A stretch of DNA of 64,000 nt from Stutzerimonas stutzeri KOS6 (GTDB lineage Bacteria > Pseudomonadota > Gammaproteobacteria > Pseudomonadales > Pseudomonadaceae), in the NCBI RefSeq assembly GCF_000307775.2, contig NZ_KK020676.1, positions 2,362,427-2,426,426 of the forward strand, written 5' to 3'. Shown here in pieces: positions 14,762 through 22,458 of the stretch (its first letter is position 1; each line of letters begins with the position of its first letter). The position numbers were made by a program, and so were the translations under genes. The notes under the pieces are model-generated. The model made no database searches, was not told the DNA's origin, and worked only from the letters and a program-made list of their open reading frames with translations.

Positions 14762-15741
14762 ACATCGAAACCCCAGCCGAACACCCGTTTGCCGTTTACG
14801 TGCGCATCCTCGGCAAGGGCAAGCGCGGTGCCCGCGACCTGACCCGCGATGAAGCCCGCGAAGCCATGGGCATGCTGCTCGATGGCAAGGTCGAAGACGC
14901 CCAGCTCGGCGCTTTTCTCATGCTCCTGCGGCACAAGGAAGAAAGCGCCGAGGAGCTGGCCGGCTTCACCGATGCCGTGCGCGAACGTGTGCAGGCTCCG
15001 CCGATCGCCGTCGATCTGGACTGGCCAAGCTACGCCGGCAAGAAGCGCCACCTGCCCTGGTATCTGTTGGCGGCAAAATGTCTGGCAGCCAATGGCGTGC
15101 GCATCCTGCTGCACGGCGGCGGCGCGCACACGGCAGGACGGATCTACACCGAGCAGCAACTGGAGCTTCTTGGCATCCCTCACTGCGAAGACTGGCAGCA
15201 GGTCGGCGCCGCGCTGGATCAGAACCGCCTCGCATTCATCGCCCTGGGCGCATGGATGCCGGTCCTGCAGCGCATGATCGACATGCGCAACCTGCTCGGA
15301 CTGCGCTCGCCTATCCATTCGCTGGCACGCCTGCTCAACCCGCTCGGCGCCCGTTGCGGCCTGCAGAGCATCTTCCACCCCGGCTACCAGGATACCCATC
15401 GCCAGGCCAGCACCCTGCTCGGTGACCACGCCATTGTGATCAAGGGCGAAGGCGGCGAGATCGAGATGAATCCGGACAATATCGCCCACCTGTACGGCAC
15501 CACTGCCGGCACGCCCTGGGACGAGGAGTGGCCGGCGCTGTCGGAACGACGCCATGTCAAACCGGCGCAACTGGATCCGGAGCACCTGCTGGCCGTGTGG
15601 AACGGTACCGCACGGGATGCCTACGGCGAGCTGGCGGTCGTGGCGACCATGGCACTGGCACTGCGCGGCCTTGGATCGCCGCGCGAAGCTGCTTTCGAGC
15701 AGGCGAACCACTACTGGCAGGCACGCCAATCATCGGCTTGA
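14758..15741 (+). CDS. ybiB: YbiB-family glycosyltransferase-like DNA/RNA-binding protein
   Basis: The ATG at 14758 overlaps the tusE stop (ATGA) and gives 327 aa. The protein resembles anthranilate phosphoribosyltransferases (KGKRGARDLTRDEAREAMGMLLDGK, ILLHGGGAHTAGRIYTEQQLELLG, HPGYQDTHRQASTLLGDHAIVIKGEGGEIE). YbiB of E. coli has this fold but binds nucleic acids rather than making anthranilate intermediates. It is the last gene of the tus operon, as in other Pseudomonas, so a link to tRNA or DNA repair is possible. Confidence 0.85.
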   Translation: MNIETPAEHPFAVYVRILGKGKRGARDLTRDEAREAMGMLLDGKVEDAQLGAFLMLLRHKEESAEELAGFTDAVRERVQAPPIAVDLDWPSYAGKKRHLPWYLLAAKCLAANGVRILLHGGGAHTAGRIYTEQQLELLGIPHCEDWQQVGAALDQNRLAFIALGAWMPVLQRMIDMRNLLGLRSPIHSLARLLNPLGARCGLQSIFHPGYQDTHRQASTLLGDHAIVIKGEGGEIEMNPDNIAHLYGTTAGTPWDEEWPALSERRHVKPAQLDPEHLLAVWNGTARDAYGELAVVATMALALRGLGSPREAAFEQANHYWQARQSSA

Positions 15742-15827
15742 GCGATAGGATTGACCTGCTATTCAGCTACATAGATCGAACCATCATTCCTAGACTGGCC
15801 TCCAATATTCCATAACGGGAGGACAGA

Positions 15828-16823
15828 ATGGGACTACTCATAGATGGCCAGTGGCACGACCGCTGGTATGCCAATCGAGATGGCAAATTCGAGCGCGAAC
15901 AGGCCAAGCGCCGTCACTGGGTGACGGCAGATGGCGCGCCCGGGCCCGATGGCCAGGGTGGTTTCAAGGCCGAAGCCGGTCGTTACCACCTGTATGTATC
16001 GCTGGCCTGCCCTTGGGCGCATCGAACCCTGATCTACCGCAAGCTGAAGGATCTCGAGCCACTGATCGGTGTTTCGGTGGTGAGCTGGCTGATGGCCGAC
16101 AACGGCTGGACATTCGAGCGGAGCACCGGTTCCAGTGGCGACGCGCTGGACGATCACAACTACCTGCACCAGCGCTACACCAGCGACGATCCGCAGTACT
16201 CCGGGCGGGTCACCGTACCCGTGCTGTGGGACCGGGAACGCCGATGCATCGTCAACAACGAGTCCGCCGAACTGATCCGCATGTTCAACGGCGCCTTCGA
16301 CGGTCTCACCGGGTCGCGCCTGGATCTGTGCCCCGAACCGCTACGCGGCGAGATCGACGCGCTCAACGCGCGGATCTACCCTGCGATCAACAACGGTGTG
16401 TACCGGGCTGGCTTCGCCACCACGCAGGAAGCCTACGAAGAAGCGTTCGACGAACTGTTTCATGAACTGGACTGGCTCGAGCGGCGACTTGGCAAGCAGC
16501 GCTACCTGACCGGCGAATACCTGACCGAAGCCGACTGGCGGCTATTCACCACCGTGGTTCGTTTCGATCCGGTGTACTTCGGTCACTTCAAGTGCAATCT
16601 GCGGCGCATCGAGGATTATCCGAACCTGTCCAACTGGCTGCGCGAGCTGTACCAGTGGCCGGGCATCGCCGAGACAGTGGACTTCACTCACATCAAGAGT
16701 CATTACTACGCCAGCCACCGGCAGATCAACGCCAACGGCATCGTCCCGAGCGGCCCTGCCATGGACCTTGACAGCGCCCATGACCGTGACCGTCTGCCAG
16801 GTCGCGGCATATGGACGCGCTAG
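15828..16823 (+). CDS. yqjG: Xi-class glutathione S-transferase (glutathionyl-hydroquinone reductase)
   Basis: The 331-aa product has the Xi-class active site SLACPWAHRTLIYRKLK (Cys in ACPWA) in an N-terminal thioredoxin-like domain, then the helical C-terminal domain (RIYPAINNGVYRAGFATTQEAYEEAFDELF and YLTGEYLTEADWRLFTTVVRFDPVY). Such enzymes remove glutathione from quinol conjugates. It has a good GGGAGGA site. Its TAG stop is formed by a TA target plus the first G of a MITE-like element (see 16823-16870), so the stop itself records the insertion. Confidence 0.88.
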   Translation: MGLLIDGQWHDRWYANRDGKFEREQAKRRHWVTADGAPGPDGQGGFKAEAGRYHLYVSLACPWAHRTLIYRKLKDLEPLIGVSVVSWLMADNGWTFERSTGSSGDALDDHNYLHQRYTSDDPQYSGRVTVPVLWDRERRCIVNNESAELIRMFNGAFDGLTGSRLDLCPEPLRGEIDALNARIYPAINNGVYRAGFATTQEAYEEAFDELFHELDWLERRLGKQRYLTGEYLTEADWRLFTTVVRFDPVYFGHFKCNLRRIEDYPNLSNWLRELYQWPGIAETVDFTHIKSHYYASHRQINANGIVPSGPAMDLDSAHDRDRLPGRGIWTR

Positions 16824-16870
16824 GTTCTGTACGAAAAGTCGTCGAGCGCAGGCACTCTTCGTACAGAGCC
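16823..16870. mobile_element. 48-bp MITE-like remnant
   Basis: The element starts GGTTCTGTACGAAAA and ends TTCGTACAGAGCC (15-bp imperfect terminal inverted repeats) and is flanked by TA on both sides. It equals the 141-bp element at 43,982-44,122 with the middle deleted between two short AGCG sequences. It lies in the stop codon of the GST gene and just before the stop of the convergent kinase gene. Confidence 0.75.
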
Positions 16871-16873
16871 TAG

Positions 16874-19513
16874 TCATCCCGCCGAGCCGTGCTCGAGCAT
16901 ATGGCACATGGCAGTCTTCAGCTTCATGGGCCGCACCGGCTTGTGCATCAGCATGTGCCCGAGTTCGCGCACCTGCTGCTTGAGTTCGTTGCTGTAGTTG
17001 GCGGTGATCATCAGCGCCGGTAACGGGCTGGCGCGACGGGCATTGACGGTCGCCACCACGTCGATGCCGATGTGCCCGTTGTCGAGGTGATAATCGGCGA
17101 TCATCAGGTCCGCCTCGGCGTGGAAATTGTCCACCTGGCGGGCCAGGTCCTCTTCGGACAGCGCCGTGACGACGTTGCAGCCCCAGCCTTCGAGCAAGGT
17201 CCGCATGCCGGCACAGATCGCGGTGTCGTTGTCCAGCACCCATACCCGAGCCCCCTGCAGGCGCTGCAGCAGCAGCTCGGTCGTGCTCGGCTCCGGCCGC
17301 GCCTTGGGCGCCCGCTTGGCCAGCGGCACCTCGATGGCGAAGCGCGAGCCGCGTCCCGGCTGCGAGCTGACATGGATGCGATGGCCGAGCATGCGCGCGA
17401 TCTTCTCGACGATGGCCAGCCCCAGCCCGAGACCGCGGTCCTGATTGGGCCGCACGCCCTCCCCGCGCTTGAACTCCTGGAAGATTTCCTCCAGCTTGTC
17501 CGAGGCGATGCCGATGCCGGTATCCCAGACCTCGATGGCCAGGCTCTGCCGGCGTCGGCGGCAGCCCAGCAATACGCGTCCATGCGGCGTGTAGCGAATG
17601 GCGTTGGTCAGCAGGTTGCGCAGGATCCGCGCCAGCAGCTGGATATCGCTGCGCACCAGCGCCGAACAGGGAATGAAATCCAGCTGCAGCTGCTCGGCCC
17701 CGGCGATCTGGCGGAACTCCATGGCGAGGTTTTCCAGCAGTTCGCTGACGGCGAATGGGGCGATATCGGGCTTGATCACGCCAGCATCCAGCTTGGAAAT
17801 ATCGACCAGCGTGCCGAGCAGGTTCTCGACGTCTTCCAGCGAATTGCTGATGTTACGAATCAGGCCGGCATTGGGCGCGCCCGGTTGCTCCAGCAAGGCG
17901 CTGGTGAACAGTCGGGCGGCATTCAGCGGTTGCAGCAGGTCATGACTGACCGCAGCGAGGAATTTGGTCTTCGACAGGTTGGCCAGTTCCGCTTCGCGCT
18001 TGGCCTCGCGCAACCGCGCTTCGACCTGGCTGCGCTCGTCGATCTCGCGCAGCAACTGGTCGTTGAGACTGGTCAGTTCGGCGGTGCGCTCGCGTACGCG
18101 CTGCTCCAGGTTCTGGTAGGCCTGGTGCAGCGCCTCGGCGGTACGCCGACGGTCGGTGATGTTCTGGATCAGCACGAAGATGCCGGCCACCTCACCGTTG
18201 GGCTGGCGATTGGGCACATAGGAACGCAGCATGTAGCGCTGCTGGCCGGCATGGTTGCGCTCGGCCATCTCGAAGCTGACGTTCTCGCCGGACAGCGCCC
18301 GGTCGATGTACGGCTCGAGCTGGCGCCAGTGTTCACCGCTGTGCACCTCGCGCAGGGACTGCCCGAGCATGCCGTCGCTGGGCCAGCGATACCATTCCTC
18401 GTAGACCTTGTTGGTGAACTCGTAGGTCAGGTCGGACGATACGTAGGCAATCAACGCCGGTACATGGTCGGTGATCAGGCGGATCCAGCGCTCGCTTTCG
18501 CGCAGCGCCTCGGCGTGGCGGTAACGCTCGGTGATGTCGGTGAAGGTGTTGACGAAGCCGCCCGTGGGTAGCGCATGCGTGCGGATCTCCAGGACGCGCC
18601 CGTCGAACAGACGCTGCTCCAGTTCGCGAATCGGTCGCCCCCTGGCGTCACGGCTGTTGGGTGTGAGCAGGGTCAGCTCGCTGTCGGCCATGACCTCCTC
18701 GAACGGCCGGTGCGCCTCGATCGGCGCCAGACCGCAGAGCTCCAGGAAGCGCCGGTTCCACAGCTCCAGCGCACCTTCGGCACTGACCATCGCCACCCCC
18801 TGGGACAGGTTGTCCACGGCGCGCTGCAATAGCCGCGACTTCTGTGCCAGCGCCTGCTCGCGGCGCATGGTTTCGCTGACCTTCACCTCGGTGATGTCGG
18901 TGTAGAGGATCACCAGCCCGCCCTCGCGGGTCGGACGCTCGCTGACCTGTACCCAGCGCCCGTTGTTCAGGCGGTAGACCGTGGGTTCCTGGCCCTTGCC
19001 GCGGTGTTCCTCGACGATCAGACCGGTGCTCTCGGCCAGCCGCCGTACCTCTGCCAGCCGGGTCCCGGCATTGATACGGGCACGGGTGCGGGCCCACAGC
19101 GACTTGAAACGCCGATTGAACAGCACGATGCGCTGGTCGCGGTCGAACAGCACGAAGGCATCGGAAATGCTTTCGATGGCGTCGACCAGGTGCTGATGGG
19201 CGGTTTCCGCGCGCAGCCGCGCGTCGCTGAGCAACTGGTTGCTGCCCTTGAGTTCGGCCATCGCCTGGTTCAGCGCGTCGGTTCGCTCGCGCACCTGCTC
19301 GGCCAGCTCAACCGAATGCTGGAAGGCCGCGTAGGCGGCATCCCGACCGGTGCCGCCGGATTCGACACGCTCGATCAGGGCGGCGTTGATGCGCTTGAGC
19401 TTGTGGTTTTCGCGTTCCAGTTCGGCCTGACGCGCCAGCAGCTCAGCGACCGCCCCGCCCTCCGGGTCGGCCAATGGCGACACCGGTGAAGGTCTGGTTG
19501 ATGTGCATGCCAT
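16874..19513 (-). CDS. nahK: Hybrid sensor histidine kinase, NahK-like
   Basis: The 879-aa product has a coiled coil (about 25-90), three PAS domains (about 105-215, 225-330 and 345-460), a second coiled coil, HisKA with the phospho-His in AAVSHDLLQPLN (about 515-580), HATPase with NLLTNAIRYTP and GLGLGLAIVEK (about 625-740), and a C-terminal receiver (about 755-875) with the phospho-Asp in MIADYHLDNG. Its partner NosP lies directly upstream. In P. aeruginosa NosP-heme inhibits NahK and this steers biofilm dispersal through the HptB branch. The ATG at 19513 overlaps nosP by 71 bases; a TTG at 19474 would shorten the overlap to 32. Confidence 0.85.
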   Translation of the reverse strand: MACTSTRPSPVSPLADPEGGAVAELLARQAELERENHKLKRINAALIERVESGGTGRDAAYAAFQHSVELAEQVRERTDALNQAMAELKGSNQLLSDARLRAETAHQHLVDAIESISDAFVLFDRDQRIVLFNRRFKSLWARTRARINAGTRLAEVRRLAESTGLIVEEHRGKGQEPTVYRLNNGRWVQVSERPTREGGLVILYTDITEVKVSETMRREQALAQKSRLLQRAVDNLSQGVAMVSAEGALELWNRRFLELCGLAPIEAHRPFEEVMADSELTLLTPNSRDARGRPIRELEQRLFDGRVLEIRTHALPTGGFVNTFTDITERYRHAEALRESERWIRLITDHVPALIAYVSSDLTYEFTNKVYEEWYRWPSDGMLGQSLREVHSGEHWRQLEPYIDRALSGENVSFEMAERNHAGQQRYMLRSYVPNRQPNGEVAGIFVLIQNITDRRRTAEALHQAYQNLEQRVRERTAELTSLNDQLLREIDERSQVEARLREAKREAELANLSKTKFLAAVSHDLLQPLNAARLFTSALLEQPGAPNAGLIRNISNSLEDVENLLGTLVDISKLDAGVIKPDIAPFAVSELLENLAMEFRQIAGAEQLQLDFIPCSALVRSDIQLLARILRNLLTNAIRYTPHGRVLLGCRRRRQSLAIEVWDTGIGIASDKLEEIFQEFKRGEGVRPNQDRGLGLGLAIVEKIARMLGHRIHVSSQPGRGSRFAIEVPLAKRAPKARPEPSTTELLLQRLQGARVWVLDNDTAICAGMRTLLEGWGCNVVTALSEEDLARQVDNFHAEADLMIADYHLDNGHIGIDVVATVNARRASPLPALMITANYSNELKQQVRELGHMLMHKPVRPMKLKTAMCHMLEHGSAG

Positions 19514-20606
19514 TGAACTGCTCTCCGTAGGTGTTGAAGCCGATCACCTGCTGGCGTCGGAGAAAGGCCGAGGTCTGCTCGCTGGTGCCGTTGTCCTCGA
19601 TTTCCAACCGACGCAGGAAGCAATCGCAGCCAATGGTCAGCAGCGGCGGCCCGAGGCGCTGCTCGAGCCTTGCGAACAGCGCCTCGAGATTTGGCATCAG
19701 CGGGCCGGGCTCCATGGCGGTGAGCACGATGCCGTTCTCGACCGCACAGTAGAAGGTCAGGCTGAGGTCCTCGTTGACCTTCTGGATCGAGCGCACGTAG
19801 TAGTGTTCGTTGATCCGCACCGCCAGCGGGTGAGCGGCGAACAGGCGATGATCGAGGTCGGCGACGCTCACGCCGATCAGCCTGGCGTACTCCTCGGCCG
19901 CCGGTTCGGCATTCAGCTCGTAGACCCTGCGGCTGTTGCTGTCGGCATGGGTGACCACCAGCTTCTCGCTGAGCGGAAGAATGTGGTGAGTGGTGAACAC
20001 CTCGAAATCCAGCCAGGTGTTGACCAGCACCACGATTGCCGCGCCACTGTAGAAGCGCCCCTCGTAGTAGACATAGGTGTCGCTGAGGTGATTGTCATCG
20101 CCGGCCGAGCCGCCGAAATGCGGGATGCTGCCGAATGCGGCACTCAGGGCCGAGAGCACCACTTCCTCGCGGCTGGACAGCCCGTCGAGCAGCGTCAAGG
20201 CGAAACTGTGGTCCTTGATCGGCGCCAGCGAGTTGCTGCGACAGTCGTTCCCCAGGCGCTCCACCAGCTGCTGGGCCTCGACCAGGCCGAAGCGCTCCAT
20301 CTCATCGATCAGCTCGCAGGCGATGGAGAAGCTGCGGTGGTCGAAGCCGATCGCCGTCACGCAGCTGCGTCCGTAGCCCTGGGCGGTAATCTCGCCAGCC
20401 GAGGTACAACCGACCAGGCGCACACCGCCGAAGTATTGCCGCAATGCATCGCCCAGCGCCGGCAGGTCATATTCGGCAGAGCAGAAGAACAGCACGAAGC
20501 CCAGATGCGGGTGCATCAGCTGACGCGCCAGATCCTGCGCCACCGTCTCGGCCAGCCGGGCCTCGGACATCGCCGTGCGGATTACTTCGCCTTGTTGTTC
20601 GGTCAC
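19443..20606 (-). CDS. nosP: FIST-domain nitric-oxide-sensing protein, NosP-like
   Basis: The 387-aa product has FIST_N (GFVLFFCSAEYDLPALGDAL, VRLVGCTSAGEITAQGYG) and FIST_C (VNEDLSLTFYCAVENGIVL, LLTIGCDCFLRRLEIED, VIGFNTYGEQFNGMHINQTFTG). The GCTSAGEI and the closing FNTYGEQ-NQT segments are family hallmarks. NosP binds heme and NO and acts on the kinase encoded next to it. The gene pair has the same order as in P. aeruginosa. No membrane segment is present. Confidence 0.88.
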   Translation of the reverse strand: MTEQQGEVIRTAMSEARLAETVAQDLARQLMHPHLGFVLFFCSAEYDLPALGDALRQYFGGVRLVGCTSAGEITAQGYGRSCVTAIGFDHRSFSIACELIDEMERFGLVEAQQLVERLGNDCRSNSLAPIKDHSFALTLLDGLSSREEVVLSALSAAFGSIPHFGGSAGDDNHLSDTYVYYEGRFYSGAAIVVLVNTWLDFEVFTTHHILPLSEKLVVTHADSNSRRVYELNAEPAAEEYARLIGVSVADLDHRLFAAHPLAVRINEHYYVRSIQKVNEDLSLTFYCAVENGIVLTAMEPGPLMPNLEALFARLEQRLGPPLLTIGCDCFLRRLEIEDNGTSEQTSAFLRRQQVIGFNTYGEQFNGMHINQTFTGVAIGRPGGRGGR

Positions 20607-20982
20607 CCGCCGCTCCCCGCACTGCCTGAATCGGATGGCTCATTCTTGGGCAGGGGATAGGACGCGAAAATGCTACTTGAGTACCGGTAAAGGCCTGCCT
20701 AGGTAGCATCGCGACGAAACGTAGCAGCGTGCAACGAGGAGCGGCGGCCCCGGAATGTGACTACCGCCGGGCCGGGCAGATCAGAATGCAACACCGCCCT
20801 GCCCCGGACTTTACCTAACGCCAACAAAAAGGCCGGCCTCCAATGGGCCAGCCTTTTCGTAATGCGGCGCAGCGAAGTCGCCGTGTCGGGCATGGGGTAC
20901 GCTCAGCGTACGCACCACTGCATTGCAACGCATGGAGCGACCTACGGTTCGGTTTCCATCCGCGCCCGGCTGATCATGTCGC
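20607..20982. other. Intergenic region between porin and nosP
   Basis: No gene is visible. It holds the porin terminator at 20825-20860 and, near 20,640-20,800, the presumed nosP promoter region, in which I cannot name a clear sigma-70 or sigma-54 element. Confidence 0.4.
20825..20860 (-). terminator. Bidirectional terminator after the porin gene
   Basis: An AAAAAGGC-CGGCC left arm and a GGCC-A-GCCTTTT right arm form a GC-rich stem with one mismatch, with A-run and T-run on the two sides. On the minus strand it ends the porin transcript and separates it from nosP. Confidence 0.75.
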
Positions 20983-22170
20983 TTAGAAGCTCAGCGCCGC
21001 CCCCACTGCGAAGGTGCGGGTTTCTTCGTCGAGTGCCGGGCTGTTCTTGCCTTCGATCTCGAACTGGTTCAGTTCGGCGACCAGGGTCAGGTTGTCGTTG
21101 ATGCTGTGGAACAGGGCAATGCCGCGGGTCTCGTAGTCAGCCTCGCCACCCAGACCGTTACCGTCATCCTGGGTCTGTCCGTAGGACAGCGCGACGCGGT
21201 TCTTGCCGAAACGGTAGGAGCCCTGCAGCAGGTAACCGTCGCTGTCCACTTCACGCAGCAGTGCTTCGCCGGCGTTGTTGGTGAAGAACGGGTTGATGCC
21301 TTCGGCCTGGAAACCCGAGGCGGTCAGCGACAGGTTGCCCATCTTGGCCTGCACGCCGTAACCCAGGCCTTTGGAGTCGACCTTCTCGATGCTGCTGTCG
21401 GTGTTGTCCGAGCTCTGCTGCATGCCGTTGATCCAGGTGTAGAACTGCGTGCCGCCCAACTCGAACTCGTAGGTGATCTCGGTTTCGAAGCGCGGTGCTT
21501 CCTGGTAGGCCTTGTCCAGGGTGGACGAGGTGTCGTCGGTGGTGTCTACCGGGTCCATGATGCCGGCCGCGACGCGCAGACCGCTCACCTTCGGCGAACG
21601 GTAGGTGATCTGCGAAGTCGGGAACGGATACGGGTAACCGGTACCGATGTTGCCGAACGATACGCCGCCGCCATCGACCAGGCCCAGGGTGTCGCTGACC
21701 TGGCCGTAACCGCTGAGCATTTCGTCGAGCAGGATATTGGAACGACCGAACAGGCCGAAGTCCTTACCGAACAGCACTTCACCCCACTGCTCGTTGCCGG
21801 CGGTGGCGTAGAACTGACGCACGTCGATACCGGTTTCGGTGCCGTTGCTTTCGCTGTCGTTGATGGTCACCCAGAACGAGGAACGGCCGCCCAGCTTGAG
21901 ATCACCGACCTGCTTGCCGAAGTTGAAGCCGATCCAGTTGGGCAGGAAGCCCATCTTCACCCGCGACTGCTTGCGATCGAACTGCTCGCCCGCACGCTCG
22001 ACGTCACTGTGGACGTAGAAGGTGTTGAAGTAACCATCGGTGGAAAAGGTGGTGTCGTCCTGATCGTAAAGCACGATTTCGGCGACAGCCGACTGGCTCA
22101 CGGTCATGGCGACGGCACTGGCCAGGACCAGTGGCAACAGGGTTGATACGGCTTTCTTGTTGTTGTGCAT
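20983..22170 (-). CDS. Outer-membrane porin (Gram-negative porin family)
   Basis: The 395-aa product has a signal peptide (about 1-30, cut near QSAVA-E) and a beta-barrel with the family's opening VLYDQDDTTFSTDGYFNTFYVHS, the SRVKMGFLPNWIGFNFGKQV region, and a KDFGLFGRSNILLDEM loop. It ends on the outer-membrane sorting signal with C-terminal Phe (FAVGAALSF). A general or anion-selective trimeric porin is likely. It is monocistronic with its own terminator. Confidence 0.85.
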   Translation of the reverse strand: MHNNKKAVSTLLPLVLASAVAMTVSQSAVAEIVLYDQDDTTFSTDGYFNTFYVHSDVERAGEQFDRKQSRVKMGFLPNWIGFNFGKQVGDLKLGGRSSFWVTINDSESNGTETGIDVRQFYATAGNEQWGEVLFGKDFGLFGRSNILLDEMLSGYGQVSDTLGLVDGGGVSFGNIGTGYPYPFPTSQITYRSPKVSGLRVAAGIMDPVDTTDDTSSTLDKAYQEAPRFETEITYEFELGGTQFYTWINGMQQSSDNTDSSIEKVDSKGLGYGVQAKMGNLSLTASGFQAEGINPFFTNNAGEALLREVDSDGYLLQGSYRFGKNRVALSYGQTQDDGNGLGGEADYETRGIALFHSINDNLTLVAELNQFEIEGKNSPALDEETRTFAVGAALSF

Positions 22171-22458
22171 GGCGCTCTCCGCGGTTTTGACGACAAGCAG
22201 TCGTGACGGGAGCGATTATCGAAAGGCGATCCGGGAGCACATACGCTGCGATAGCGGCGAAAGGCTAGTACTTTCGCCGCGGGTGCCGTCTTGCACGGAA
22301 AGCATGTCATCCACGGGGCTGGATGAATGAGGCTTAGGTCGTACACCCAAAGCAGCGTCAGCCGATACCGCCGGGCAGCGACACGGGAACGCACGGAAAA
22401 GTGGACGTCTGGGGAGATACCGCTTCTGACCGGCGACGGCAGAAACCGGCGAAGCCGC

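Noticed and set aside
17072-18571. A 499-codon rightward frame opposite nahK
   Set aside because: Shadow of the sensor kinase gene, whose PAS, HisKA, HATPase and receiver motifs are clear on the other strand.
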